NCBI GenBank assembly: GCA_947385875.1
Contig: CANDMV010000025.1
Location: 1 to 37,129, forward strand
Origin: an uncultured Eubacterium sp.
GTDB lineage: Bacteria > Bacillota > Clostridia > Lachnospirales > Lachnospiraceae
DNA: 37,129 bases
Reading direction: 5' to 3'
The notes under the pieces are model-generated. The model was not told the DNA's origin, did no database searches, and saw only the letters and a list, made by a program, of their open reading frames with translations. This document shows positions 30,438-37,129 of the stretch, in pieces (position 1 is the stretch's first letter; each line of letters opens with the position of its first letter). Both the position numbers and the translations under genes were made by a program.

Positions 30438-31232
30438 TTAGCAAGCCCAGTAGCCGCCGGTAGCATCATAATTTCCGCCTGTGAGGAAGTCAGAAGCAGG
30501 AGAAGCAAGCATAATTGCCAGACCTACAAAATCATATGGTTCGCCAAGTCTTCCGATTGGCAGACGTTTTAAGAAATTCTGATATACTGCAGATTCTGGA
30601 TCAAACATCCACTCTGTCAAATCAGAACGGAATACGGTAGGATTGATAGAATTTACATTGATCTTATATTTTGCAGAAAGATCACATGCCATAGACTGAA
30701 TCATTAAGTCACATGCACCCTTAGAAGCACAGTATCCGGTATAGCCGGCCATGCCCATTTTAGAACGTGCAGAAGAAACTACTACGATCTTGCCGCCCTT
30801 ACCCTGATCGGCCATCTTCTCAGCAGCTGCCTTGCATACGACATATACGCTCTTTAAATCCGCATCCATAATATACTGCCAGTCTTCTACAGACTGCTCA
30901 AGCATATTCTGAGGCTTGTTATAGCCATGAGCTACTGCAAGAATATTCAGTTCGCCATATGTATCTACTGCAAATTTAATAATTTTAGCTACGTCTTCAG
31001 TCTTGGAAGGATCGCCGGATACGACTGCGCATTCGCCGCCTTCTTCTTTGATCTGTTTTTCTACTTCAGCAAGCTTAGCGTCATTGCGGCCTGTGATTAC
31101 TACTTTCGCACCGCTCATTGCATATGCGACTGCGATTGCGCCGCCAAGAGCGCCGGTTGCGCCTGTAACAAGCGCTACTTTTCCTTTAATGGAAAACAGG
31201 TTTTCTACAAAATCTTTTTGTACGTTAATCAT
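30438..31232 (-). CDS. Short-chain dehydrogenase/reductase
   Basis: A 264-residue NAD(P)-dependent SDR. The cofactor loop is TGATGALG (23-30), NNAG is replaced by AHG (ILAVAHGYN), the catalytic Ser lies in [11 protein letters not shown] and the active Tyr-Lys pair in [10 protein letters not shown]. The classical SDR C-terminus ends [18 protein letters not shown]. It is expected to oxidise a secondary alcohol (or reduce a ketone) of the substrate early in the route, as it is the second gene of the transcript. ATG 31232 follows GAGGAG. Confidence 0.92.
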   Translation of the reverse strand: MINVQKDFVENLFSIKGKVALVTGATGALGGAIAVAYAMSGAKVVITGRNDAKLAEVEKQIKEEGGECAVVSGDPSKTEDVAKIIKFAVDTYGELNILAVAHGYNKPQNMLEQSVEDWQYIMDADLKSVYVVCKAAAEKMADQGKGGKIVVVSSARSKMGMAGYTGYCASKGACDLMIQSMACDLSAKYKINVNSINPTVFRSDLTEWMFDPESAVYQNFLKRLPIGRLGEPYDFVGLAIMLASPASDFLTGGNYDATGGYWAC

Positions 31233-31246
31233 AGTGGGACTCCTCC

Positions 31247-31597
31247 TCAGGATTCTGGATAATTGATAATAACAAGCATTTTTGCCGGCTTTCCGCTCTC
31301 ATTCTTTAAGCCGCGTCCTTCGTTTGGCGGAAAACTGATGCTTTCATTTGCATGGATGACATATTTATTTCCGTCTTTGTCTGTAACGGTCATTTCACCT
31401 TCCAGCACATAGTAAACTTTTTCTAATGGGTTATCTTCATATGCCCAGTCAGCGCCGCCGTCCGGCTCGAATTCAGACACACCGATCCAAAACTTAGTAG
31501 CTCCGGTCTCATCTTTTCCATGATAACGCTTGCAGGTTACACCAAAATGTCCTGGTGGAAAATAAGGTTCTAATTCTTCGTAAGTTCTCTTAATCAT
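31247..31597 (-). CDS. Cupin-domain protein, first gene of the catabolic operon
   Basis: A 116-residue single-cupin protein. The beta-barrel motif region includes [25 protein letters not shown], with E/Y replacing the usual His pair, and [20 protein letters not shown] as the second motif. Metal ligands are incomplete, so an isomerase or a small-molecule binding role is as likely as an oxygenase; dioxygenase action is improbable in an anaerobe. ATG 31597 follows GAAAGGAAG. It begins about 64 bp from the operon -10 box. Confidence 0.85.
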   Translation of the reverse strand: MIKRTYEELEPYFPPGHFGVTCKRYHGKDETGATKFWIGVSEFEPDGGADWAYEDNPLEKVYYVLEGEMTVTDKDGNKYVIHANESISFPPNEGRGLKNESGKPAKMLVIINYPES

Positions 31598-31660
31598 AGT
31601 GAATTCTTCCTTTCTGACTATTATTATTTACACATTTTTTAGGCTCCTGCCTTTGTTAAT

Positions 31661-31689
31661 AATATAAGGTATCTAAAGATTTTCGACAA
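31661..31689 (-). promoter_or_regulatory. Promoter of the catabolic operon with nearby GGTA/TACC motifs
   Basis: Minus-strand TTGTCG (31689-31684) and TATATT (31666-31661) are 17 bp apart. GGTATC occurs in the spacer (31668) and at 31716, and GGTAGTTACC at 31727-31736 just upstream of the -35. These GTA-type motifs resemble half-sites of HxlR proteins, so the divergent HxlR gene may act here (inference). Confidence 0.55.
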
Positions 31690-31911
31690 CAGGGCACTTT
31701 TTAGAAACTTAATTGGTATCAGGACAGGTAGTTACCTTTTGGTTTCTGCCAAGTTTCATAAATTAGAAATGGTATTTTGTGCTTATTTGACAAGAAAAAT
31801 AATTTACATAAATAGTAAGGTGTGCGAAATTGCCAAAAAATAGTACTGAAAATTGTGTATTTAATAGAAAATTCTCATAGCAAAAAAGATGCATTTTATA
31901 GGATTTGTCTA

Positions 31912-31940
31912 TTGAAAAAAGAGTGAATAAATATTATATT
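31912..31940 (+). promoter_or_regulatory. Promoter of the HxlR gene
   Basis: TTGAAA (31912-31917) and TATATT (31935-31940) with a 17-bp spacer, about 45 bp before the HxlR start. A second possible -35 (TTGACA) at 31789 lacks a good -10. The rest of the divergent interval 31598-31984 is A/T-rich non-coding sequence. Confidence 0.6.
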
Positions 31941-31984
31941 TAGTAATACGTATATTGGACTGGAGAATCAGGAGGGATGCTGAA

Positions 31985-32479
31985 ATGGCAAGAGAATGCT
32001 TTACGAAACCAACAAATCCATATCATTATGCTCTGCATTGTATCAGCGGGAGATGGAAAATGGTAATCCTGCATGAAGTCTATACATTCAAGCAAATCCA
32101 GTTCAACCATACAAGAAAAGTGCTCCCTATTACGGAAAAAGTTCTCAGTCAGCAGCTGAAGGAATTATGTGAGGATGGTATGATTGACAGGATCGTAGAT
32201 GAGACAAAGTATCCGCCGTCAGTCATGTATGTGCTGACTAAATCAGGGGAGCAGCTGCTGCCGATTCTGGATGCTCTTTATATCTGGAGCATTCGGCAGA
32301 TGCACGAGAAAAATATACCGATCGATACCGATGCGTTTGCAGTGCATAAATCTGATAAATATCTGGACGAGCTTTTGGATATTATGAAGGAGCATGGGTT
32401 TAAGCCGAATGTGGAGATTCAGCGCGGGCAGAAAGGGAATAAAAGTAGCAGGAATTGTAGAAGCAGTGGAACACAGTGA
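31985..32479 (+). CDS. HxlR-family transcriptional regulator
   Basis: A 164-residue winged helix-turn-helix protein. The family hallmark is YALHCISGRWKMVILHEV, then LPITEKVLSQQLKELCEDGMIDR and YVLTKSGEQLLPILDALYIW. The start is ATG 31985 after GGAGGG; an upstream TTG in the same frame is not family-like. HxlR proteins are dimeric repressors or activators often sensing aldehydes, quinones or aromatic compounds. It is divergent from the catabolic operon and immediately precedes the exporter gene, so it may control both. The Ser/Gln/Arg-rich C-terminal tail (KGNKSSRNCRSSGTQ) is unusual but lies past the domain. Confidence 0.9.
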   Translation: MARECFTKPTNPYHYALHCISGRWKMVILHEVYTFKQIQFNHTRKVLPITEKVLSQQLKELCEDGMIDRIVDETKYPPSVMYVLTKSGEQLLPILDALYIWSIRQMHEKNIPIDTDAFAVHKSDKYLDELLDIMKEHGFKPNVEIQRGQKGNKSSRNCRSSGTQ

Positions 32480-32513
32480 AAAGCTGCAAAAGATTTCTTA
32501 GATGTAGAAGCCT

Positions 32514-33611
32514 ATGGATAATGGAAAGCAGTTTAAAAAGATTATGCTGCTTGCAGTTAAAATTGCAGTCGGAAGCAGCACAGCGATCTGCATAGCGCAG
32601 GAGCTGCATTTAGAGTATGCAATTTCAGCAGGCACAATTACCCTCTTGACACTTCTGGCAACGAAGTGGGAGACAGTTAAGCTGTCGGTATTCCGACTGG
32701 TCACGTTTGCGGTTTCGGTGCTGACAGCATGGATTGTATTTGCCCGTATAGACAGTCTCTGGTTTGCATATGGGATTTTTATATTTATCGTAGTTTTATT
32801 GTCAGAAATGATGGGATGGAGGACAACGATTTCAGTAAATTCTGTGATCGGGGCACATCTTTTGATCAGTCATGATTTTTCAGCAGATTCTATTCGAAAT
32901 GAATTTTTTCTGGTCATTATCGGAGTCAGCATAGCTTTTCTGCTGAATCTGTTTCATGATAACCATCACAGAGAAAATGCTATGATCGCAGACATGCGCC
33001 AGACGGAGGAGCAGCTGCAGATGATTATGCGGGGGCTGGCGGATGAGCTGTATAGGGAGATTTCGGAAGAAAAAAGCATAGAAGAAAAAAGTATAGAAGA
33101 AAAAAGCCTGAAAGAAGCTCTGGATGGTATAAACAGGACAGAAAAAGCTTTAGATGGCCGAAACAATATAAACAGGCTGGAAGAAGTTCTGAGAGGCTTT
33201 TTAAAGGATGCATACGAGTTTCAGGATAATACGTTTTATTCGCATCCGGGATATTACATAGATTATTTTGAGATGAGGCAGGGACAGTGCCGCATTCTGC
33301 ATGAGCTGTTTGAAGAGATAAAAAAGATCCGCAGTATGCCGAAACAGGCTGGAGACATAGCGGATTATATGCGGTATCTGGCAGATTATGTAGTTGAAAA
33401 AAACGAACCTTCCAGACAGATGGACGCTCTGGCAGAGCTTTTTAAGCGAATGGAGAAGGAAGAACTGCCGAAAACAAGATCTGAATTTGAAGCAAGAGCG
33501 GTATTATATCACGTTTTAATGCAGCTGGATGAATTTTTAGATTATAAGTTCCGCTTTGTGAAGGGACTGGATGACAGACAGCGAAAAAAATATTGGAATT
33601 CTGGAGCTTAA
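32514..33611 (+). CDS. Aromatic acid exporter (ArAE/FUSC-like) family protein
   Basis: A 365-residue protein. The N-terminal third holds about five TM segments (KIMLLAVKIAVGSSTAICIA, ISAGTITLLTLLAT, LVTFAVSVLTAWIVFA, YGIFIFIVVLLSEMMG, FFLVIIGVSIAFLLNLFH), as in ArAE_1 proteins. The C-terminal two thirds form a cytoplasmic helical domain (FQDNTFYSHPGYYIDYFEMRQ, then ARAVLYHVLMQLDEFLDYKF) matching the ArAE_1 C-terminal domain. Residues ~187-201 contain the tandem motif EEKSI/EEKSI/EEKSL, encoded by 15-bp repeats. Predicted role is efflux of aromatic or other organic acids. No strong SD precedes ATG 32514, 34 bp after hxlR, so coupling to it is possible. Confidence 0.83.
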   Translation: MDNGKQFKKIMLLAVKIAVGSSTAICIAQELHLEYAISAGTITLLTLLATKWETVKLSVFRLVTFAVSVLTAWIVFARIDSLWFAYGIFIFIVVLLSEMMGWRTTISVNSVIGAHLLISHDFSADSIRNEFFLVIIGVSIAFLLNLFHDNHHRENAMIADMRQTEEQLQMIMRGLADELYREISEEKSIEEKSIEEKSLKEALDGINRTEKALDGRNNINRLEEVLRGFLKDAYEFQDNTFYSHPGYYIDYFEMRQGQCRILHELFEEIKKIRSMPKQAGDIADYMRYLADYVVEKNEPSRQMDALAELFKRMEKEELPKTRSEFEARAVLYHVLMQLDEFLDYKFRFVKGLDDRQRKKYWNSGA

Positions 33612-33671
33612 GAACTGTTCATAAATAGCTTTTGATAATTTTGGTTGACAATAGAAAACTCGGTTACAAAG

Positions 33672-33712
33672 GGAAGATGTATCTGCCTTGGCAGATGAAT
33701 CTTCCTTATTTA
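33672..33712 (+). terminator. Interrupted-stem hairpin after the exporter gene
   Basis: GGAAGAT-gt-ATCTGC (33672-33686) pairs with GCAGAT-ga-ATCTTCC (33691-33705), 13 bp with one internal mismatch, followed by TTATTTATTA. The U tract is discontinuous, so it is a moderate terminator candidate. The rest of 33612-33879 shows no gene. Confidence 0.55.
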
Positions 33713-33879
33713 TTATGTATCTTACAGCTTCTAAAACGCATCTTACCTCTTAAAGTCTTGAAGTAAAATTCTCTTATTGCTATGATACCTCCATCAATCC
33801 TATTGACAGACAGTAAGGTATCAGGATTGGTGATAAAAGCGGTAAACATAAAAGAGTAAATGAACAACAGGGGGTCAAA

Positions 33880-34947
33880 ATGAATATTATCAAAGTGGAT
33901 AATCTCACAAAAAAATATGGTGATTTTACAGCGGTAAATCATATTTCTTTTGAAACAGAGGAAGGATCCATGCTGGGATTTCTCGGGATCAACGGGGCGG
34001 GAAAAACAACGGTTATTCATATGCTGGCAACACTGCTGGCACCGGATGAAGGCAGTGCAGAAATATGCGGGGCTGCGATTGGGAAGGATAATCAGGAAAT
34101 ACGCAGAAATATAGGAATTGTATACCAGCAGAACTGTCTGGACGATATTTTGACAGTAGGAGAAAACCTGATGTGTAGAGGAATCCTGCATGGTGCATCA
34201 AAATCAGAAACAAAAAAACAGTATATCAGACTGATTGAAATATTGAAGCTGGAAAATACACTCAACAAGAGATACCGTATGCTTTCGGGAGGTCAAAAAA
34301 GAAAGGCAGAGATTGCAGCAGCGCTGATGCATACGCCAAGAATTCTCTTTTTGGACGAGCCGACGACGGGATTAGATCCGGCTGCCAGGCTGGATGTCTG
34401 GAATACGATAGAGGATTTGAAGAAAAATGAGAAAATGACCGTTTTTCTGACCACGCATTATATGGAAGAGGCGGCAGGGGCCGACCGTATCATTATTCTG
34501 GATCGCGGAAATATCATTGCCCGCGGAACTCCGTTTGAATTAAAGGAAAAGTATGCTATGGACAGGCTAAGACTTTATTGCAGGCCGGGGCAAATGGAAA
34601 ATGTCAAAAGACAGCTCAATGGTTTTGATAGCAGGGGAAAGCTGTTAGAGGAAGAAAGCGTTGAATATAGCAGCGGTTTTGATAGCAAGGGAAAGCTGTT
34701 AGAGAAAGAAAGCGTTGAATATAGCAGCCGCAATGGTGTATATAGAAATAGTCTGACTCAGTCAGACATCAGCATGATTGAGCTGCAGCTTCCGTCTACG
34801 ATGGCAGCGCTGCCGATCATGGAATCTGTAAAAGAAATGCTGGAGGGATTTGAAGTGATTCAGGGAAATATGGATGATGTATTTTTGAACAGCCGGAATA
34901 TAACTGATAATGGCGGAGAGTATAGAATCTATACTGATGAGCAATAA
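33880..34947 (+). CDS. ABC transporter ATP-binding protein (DrrA-like) with 18-residue tandem duplication
   Basis: A 355-residue ATPase. Walker A is GINGAGKTT (36-44), the Q-loop is VYQQN, the signature is LSGGQ (135-139), Walker B is ILFLDEPTTGLD and the H-loop is LTTHYMEE. These identify an ABC-2 exporter ATPase of the daunorubicin-resistance type. The C-terminal regulatory region contains two near-identical 18-residue units, GFDSRGKLLEEESVEYSS and GFDSKGKLLEKESVEYSS, not expected in the family. ATG 33880 follows AGGGGGT. The permease gene follows after 189 bp, in which no gene is seen. Confidence 0.93.
   Translation: MNIIKVDNLTKKYGDFTAVNHISFETEEGSMLGFLGINGAGKTTVIHMLATLLAPDEGSAEICGAAIGKDNQEIRRNIGIVYQQNCLDDILTVGENLMCRGILHGASKSETKKQYIRLIEILKLENTLNKRYRMLSGGQKRKAEIAAALMHTPRILFLDEPTTGLDPAARLDVWNTIEDLKKNEKMTVFLTTHYMEEAAGADRIIILDRGNIIARGTPFELKEKYAMDRLRLYCRPGQMENVKRQLNGFDSRGKLLEEESVEYSSGFDSKGKLLEKESVEYSSRNGVYRNSLTQSDISMIELQLPSTMAALPIMESVKEMLEGFEVIQGNMDDVFLNSRNITDNGGEYRIYTDEQ
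34621..34728 (+). repeat. 54-bp in-frame tandem duplication within the ABC ATPase gene
   Basis: Two adjacent 54-bp units (34621-34674 and 34675-34728) differ at only three positions by eye (GCAGGGG/GCAAGGG, GAGGAAGA/GAGAAAGA). Being a multiple of three, the duplication leaves the frame intact. Its high identity implies a recent event. Confidence 0.9.
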
Positions 34948-35136
34948 AATAGACTGACAACGCTGACTCACGAATGTCAATATCGGAAGCCATATGGAAG
35001 ATTTTACCGCTCGCGACTATAAAATAATGAAATGGCTTAAATAGAATAAAAGAGGCCGTGAGAAAGCGTTGAAAAGGAAAGCAATGGGAAAGATAATAAT
35101 CTTCGAAAGCGAAGCATTCAGAAAGGGATAGTGGAC

Positions 35137-36048
35137 ATGACACAGTTTATGGCGATTACAGAGCGTAATATAAAAATGTATTTTAGAGACAAAGGGGCAG
35201 TATTTTTTTCTTTACTGTCAATGATGATTGTGATCGGATTGATGGTATTTTTTCTGGGAGATTTGAATATCGAAGGCATTACGGGGATTCTCGGGCAGTT
35301 TCCGGGCAGAGATTCGTCACAGGATAAAGAAAATGCGCAGATGCTTGTTCTTGCATGGACGTGTGCGGGAATTCTTTCAATTAATGCAGTGACTGTCACT
35401 CTTTCCGCTTATGCGGTAATGATAAAAGATAAAGCGACAGGGAAGCTTAATTCTATTTATACAGCTCCGGTCGGACGCAGGGTTATTACAGCCGGATATA
35501 TTGTATCGGCGTGGATGGTATCGGTATGTGTTTGTATGATTACGCTTGTGATTACAGAAGTCTATGGAGCCTTGCAGGGGCTCCCGGTATTTTCAGCTGT
35601 CAAGCATATGCAGCTGATTGGAATGATTATGATGAATTCTTTTGTATATGCATCGCTGATGTATTTGATGGCACTGCTGGTAAAGACAGAAGGAGCATGG
35701 AGCGGACTGGGGACAGTTGTCGGCACACTGGTTGGTTTCCTTGGGGGAATCTATGTTCCGATCGGAACGCTTTCTGAAGTGATTGTAAAGATTATGAAAT
35801 GTACGCCTGTTATTTACGGAACGGCGATGTTTCGAAATGTAATGACAGAAAAAATTATGGGTGATACATTTGAAGGAATTCCGGATGACATTATTTCAGA
35901 ATACCGCAGGACAGTGGGAATCGACTTAGAGCTGTTTCGCAAAGATCTGAGCATTACGCAGGAATTGCTGCTACTGTTATTCTGTGGTATACTGTTGATG
36001 GCAGTTAGTGCAGGCATACTAAAATATAGCAAAAAGACTGACAGGTAG
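35137..36048 (+). CDS. ABC-2-type permease
   Basis: A 303-residue integral membrane protein with about six TM segments: VFFSLLSMMIVIGLMVFFLG, AGILSINAVTVTLSAYAVM, GYIVSAWMVSVCVCMITLVI, IGMIMMNSFVYASLMYLMAL, LGTVVGTLVGFLGGIYVPIG and LLLLLFCGILLMAVSAGIL. The cytoplasmic DKATGKLNSIYTAPVGRR loop is typical of ABC-2 permeases. It pairs with the upstream ATPase to export an unknown substrate. The start is ATG 35137, 8 bp after AAGGGA; GTG 35131 is the alternative. Confidence 0.9.
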   Translation: MTQFMAITERNIKMYFRDKGAVFFSLLSMMIVIGLMVFFLGDLNIEGITGILGQFPGRDSSQDKENAQMLVLAWTCAGILSINAVTVTLSAYAVMIKDKATGKLNSIYTAPVGRRVITAGYIVSAWMVSVCVCMITLVITEVYGALQGLPVFSAVKHMQLIGMIMMNSFVYASLMYLMALLVKTEGAWSGLGTVVGTLVGFLGGIYVPIGTLSEVIVKIMKCTPVIYGTAMFRNVMTEKIMGDTFEGIPDDIISEYRRTVGIDLELFRKDLSITQELLLLLFCGILLMAVSAGILKYSKKTDR

Positions 36049-36058
36049 CGGAGGCAGC

Positions 36059-36496
36059 ATGAAAATTACAATCGAAACTCCAAGATCAGGAGAAGAGGAT
36101 GAGGTCATTATCCGGTGCGCTGTTCTGGATGACAAGCTAATGGAATTTATTAACTATCTGAAGACCGAACATGCTGCATTGACAGGCTATATAGAAGACA
36201 AAATCGTAAAACTTACTCCAAGAGATATTTTTTACTTCGAATCGGTAGATAATAAAGTATTTGCTTATACCCGCGAAGAAATGTATATCGTTCATAAAAA
36301 GCTGTATGAGATTGAAAAGGAGTTTTTTTATACAGATTTTTTGCGCATATCGAAATCTGTGATTGTGAATGTGGCGAAGATTGCATATCTGAGACCTATA
36401 TTTAATGGGCGTTTTGAAGCAAGTCTTAAAAATAGTGAAAAAATCATTATATCACGCCAGTACGTGGCAGATTTGAAAAAGAAAATCGGGCTGTAG
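36059..36496 (+). CDS. LytTR-domain transcriptional regulator without receiver domain
   Basis: A 145-residue protein starting at ATG 36059 after GGAGGC, ten bases past the permease stop. The C-terminal ~95 residues are a LytTR domain (GYIEDKIVKLTPRDIFYFES, VHKKLYEIEKEFF, FLRISKSVIVNVAKIAYLRP, IISRQYVADLKKKIGL). The N-terminal ~45 residues are a short module typical of stand-alone LytTR regulators. These are commonly paired with DUF3021 membrane proteins, as here, and regulate their own transporter operon (known association). Confidence 0.92.
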   Translation: MKITIETPRSGEEDEVIIRCAVLDDKLMEFINYLKTEHAALTGYIEDKIVKLTPRDIFYFESVDNKVFAYTREEMYIVHKKLYEIEKEFFYTDFLRISKSVIVNVAKIAYLRPIFNGRFEASLKNSEKIIISRQYVADLKKKIGL

Positions 36497-36524
36497 TGAA
36501 TCTCGGACTATTATGGAGGAAGAA

Positions 36525-36947
36525 ATGAGGAGATTAAATGAATTTATTAAATGGTTTTTATATATTACGCCGGGAATTACGTTTGTATATGCAGTCAATG
36601 TAAAAATATCAGGTGATAATATGATTCCGGCAGCGTCGCTGTGGCAGATTCTTATATCTGGATTTCTCACAGCTGCGGTTACTGTATTTCTTGTGCCAAG
36701 AGAAGGAAAGAACAAGCCGGCAGTTTTAGCCGGCGGTCTGCTTCATTATACAGTGCTTAGTGTCGTGATGGTGGGATGCGGATGTTGGTTTGGATGGATG
36801 GAGTTTGATATGGCAGGAATGAAAATGATGCTGGTTTCTGTTGCAGTGGTATATTGGCTGGCATTTTCAGTCTATTATTTGATCGATGTGTATCAGGCGG
36901 AAGTAATTAACCGGAAGCTGAAAGAAAAATACAGTGATAAAGATTAG
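36525..36947 (+). CDS. DUF3021-family membrane protein
   Basis: A 140-residue protein with four TM segments (FIKWFLYITPGITFVYAVNV, LWQILISGFLTAAVTVFLV, LLHYTVLSVVMVGCGCWFGW, MLVSVAVVYWLAFSVYYLID) and a charged C-terminus (YQAEVINRKLKEKYSDKD). The start at ATG 36525 is preferred because GGAGGAAG lies just before it; ATG 36513 overlaps that SD. DUF3021 proteins act with adjacent LytTR regulators, probably as membrane inhibitors or sensors (known association, mechanism inferred). Confidence 0.9.
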   Translation: MRRLNEFIKWFLYITPGITFVYAVNVKISGDNMIPAASLWQILISGFLTAAVTVFLVPREGKNKPAVLAGGLLHYTVLSVVMVGCGCWFGWMEFDMAGMKMMLVSVAVVYWLAFSVYYLIDVYQAEVINRKLKEKYSDKD

Positions 36948-37013
36948 AGCATCGACGAGAACGAATCAGAGTAATCAGAGTGATGAAAAGCGGAGAGGAG
37001 GGAGGTGTAGAAA

Positions 37014-37129
37014 GTGAATACGAAAGTCTATCAATATGAATCTTTGATTTATGAAGCAGAGAGGAAGGGCGGCGCTTCCTTGCGGGTCTCCTTGTCGTCT
37101 GAAGCGATCTTGGTCTTGGCTTCGGCAAG
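37014..37129 (+). CDS. Partial gene at the right edge; N-terminus possibly DUF1905-like
   Basis: GTG 37014 follows GGAGGTG and opens a frame (NTKVYQYESLIYEAERKGGA, then SLRVSLSSEAILVL) to the window end. The first twenty residues resemble DUF1905/YdeI-like starts (Y-x-Y-E-x-I-Y-E-A-x-x-G-G-A), but the following residues do not, so the gene may be frameshifted or a different family. Only 38 codons are available. Confidence 0.35.
   Translation, partial: MNTKVYQYESLIYEAERKGGASLRVSLSSEAILVLASA

Noticed and set aside
24102..31597. Assigning the operon to carnitine or lysine fermentation outright
   Set aside because: The dehydrogenase, BKACE and CoA-transferase fit a carnitine-like scheme, but diagnostic genes (lysine aminomutases, 3,5-diaminohexanoate dehydrogenase, betaine-handling enzymes) are absent and the cyclase, SDR and cupin are unexplained.
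35090..35115. Small CTTCG-AAAG-CGAAG hairpin before the permease
   Set aside because: A 5-bp stem without a U tract; too weak to call a terminator or a regulatory element.

Overview
The window looks like accessory chromosome of a low-GC Firmicute, most likely a gut Clostridia/Lachnospiraceae-type anaerobe. The clues are an ACGX-type RiPP locus, a class M sirtuin, agr/LytTR regulation, TipAS-type MerR, ArAE exporter and DUF3021 genes, AGGAGG-type ribosome binding sites, and an anaerobic acyl-CoA catabolic operon. No rRNA or tRNA gene was recognised. Everything here is read by eye; family names come from motif recognition, not database searches.

Layout. (1) 1-2605: a decaying radical-SAM RiPP locus (short precursor, SPASM maturase with a scrambled 3' end), a ferredoxin-motif scrap, the C-terminal scrap of a macrodomain protein, and an intact class M sirtuin. 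(2) 2566-6606, minus strand: a compact unit with one promoter and one terminator, encoding a two-TM membrane protein, a phosphoribosyltransferase-like protein whose downstream half lies in the -1 frame after a perfect slippery heptamer, and an unrecognised 350-residue protein joined by TAATG. This is the best candidate for an undescribed, possibly defensive, system. (3) 6861-8412: a MerR/TipAS regulator with a textbook 19-bp-spacer promoter, and a GNAT acetyltransferase. (4) 8598-16352: a DNA phosphorothioation locus (dndC-dndD-dndE, a DndA-type cysteine desulfurase, and an AAA-like/PD-(D/E)XK protein). Two IS5-like MITEs bracket the desulfurase and nuclease genes. (5) 16451-16903: an AbrB-type antitoxin with a truncated PIN toxin. 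(6) 17172-18203: GyrI-like and TfoX-N proteins. (7) 18318-22145: an agr-like quorum-sensing locus with intact response regulator and kinase, intact LytTR boxes, but broken agrB and a six-codon agrD stub, followed by a small zinc-ribbon membrane protein and a secreted protein with a broken signal peptide. (8) 22485-23878: TRIC/UPF0126 membrane protein and a Phd/YefM-YoeB toxin-antitoxin pair.

(9) 24035-31689, minus strand: a nine-gene catabolic operon (cupin, SDR, cyclase-family hydrolase, OFA-type MFS carrier, BKACE/DUF849, small zinc-ribbon protein, 3-hydroxyacyl-CoA dehydrogenase-type enzyme, CoA-transferase A and B). The logic is import, ring or amide opening, oxidation of a beta-hydroxy acid to a beta-keto acid, cleavage with acetyl-CoA to acetoacetate plus a new acyl-CoA, and reactivation of acetoacetate by CoA transfer. 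The substrate is not evident. (10) 31912-33712, divergent: HxlR regulator and an aromatic-acid-exporter-like protein. (11) 33880-36947: ABC-2 transporter (ATPase, permease) with a LytTR regulator and DUF3021 protein, then a gene running off the right edge.

Recurring themes are gene decay by small frameshifts (RiPP, macrodomain, agr, PIN toxin, secreted protein, a small gene before dndC) and small repeats (MITEs, a 22-bp triplet, copies of the cyclase 3' end, an 18-codon in-frame duplication), as expected in a plastic accessory region.
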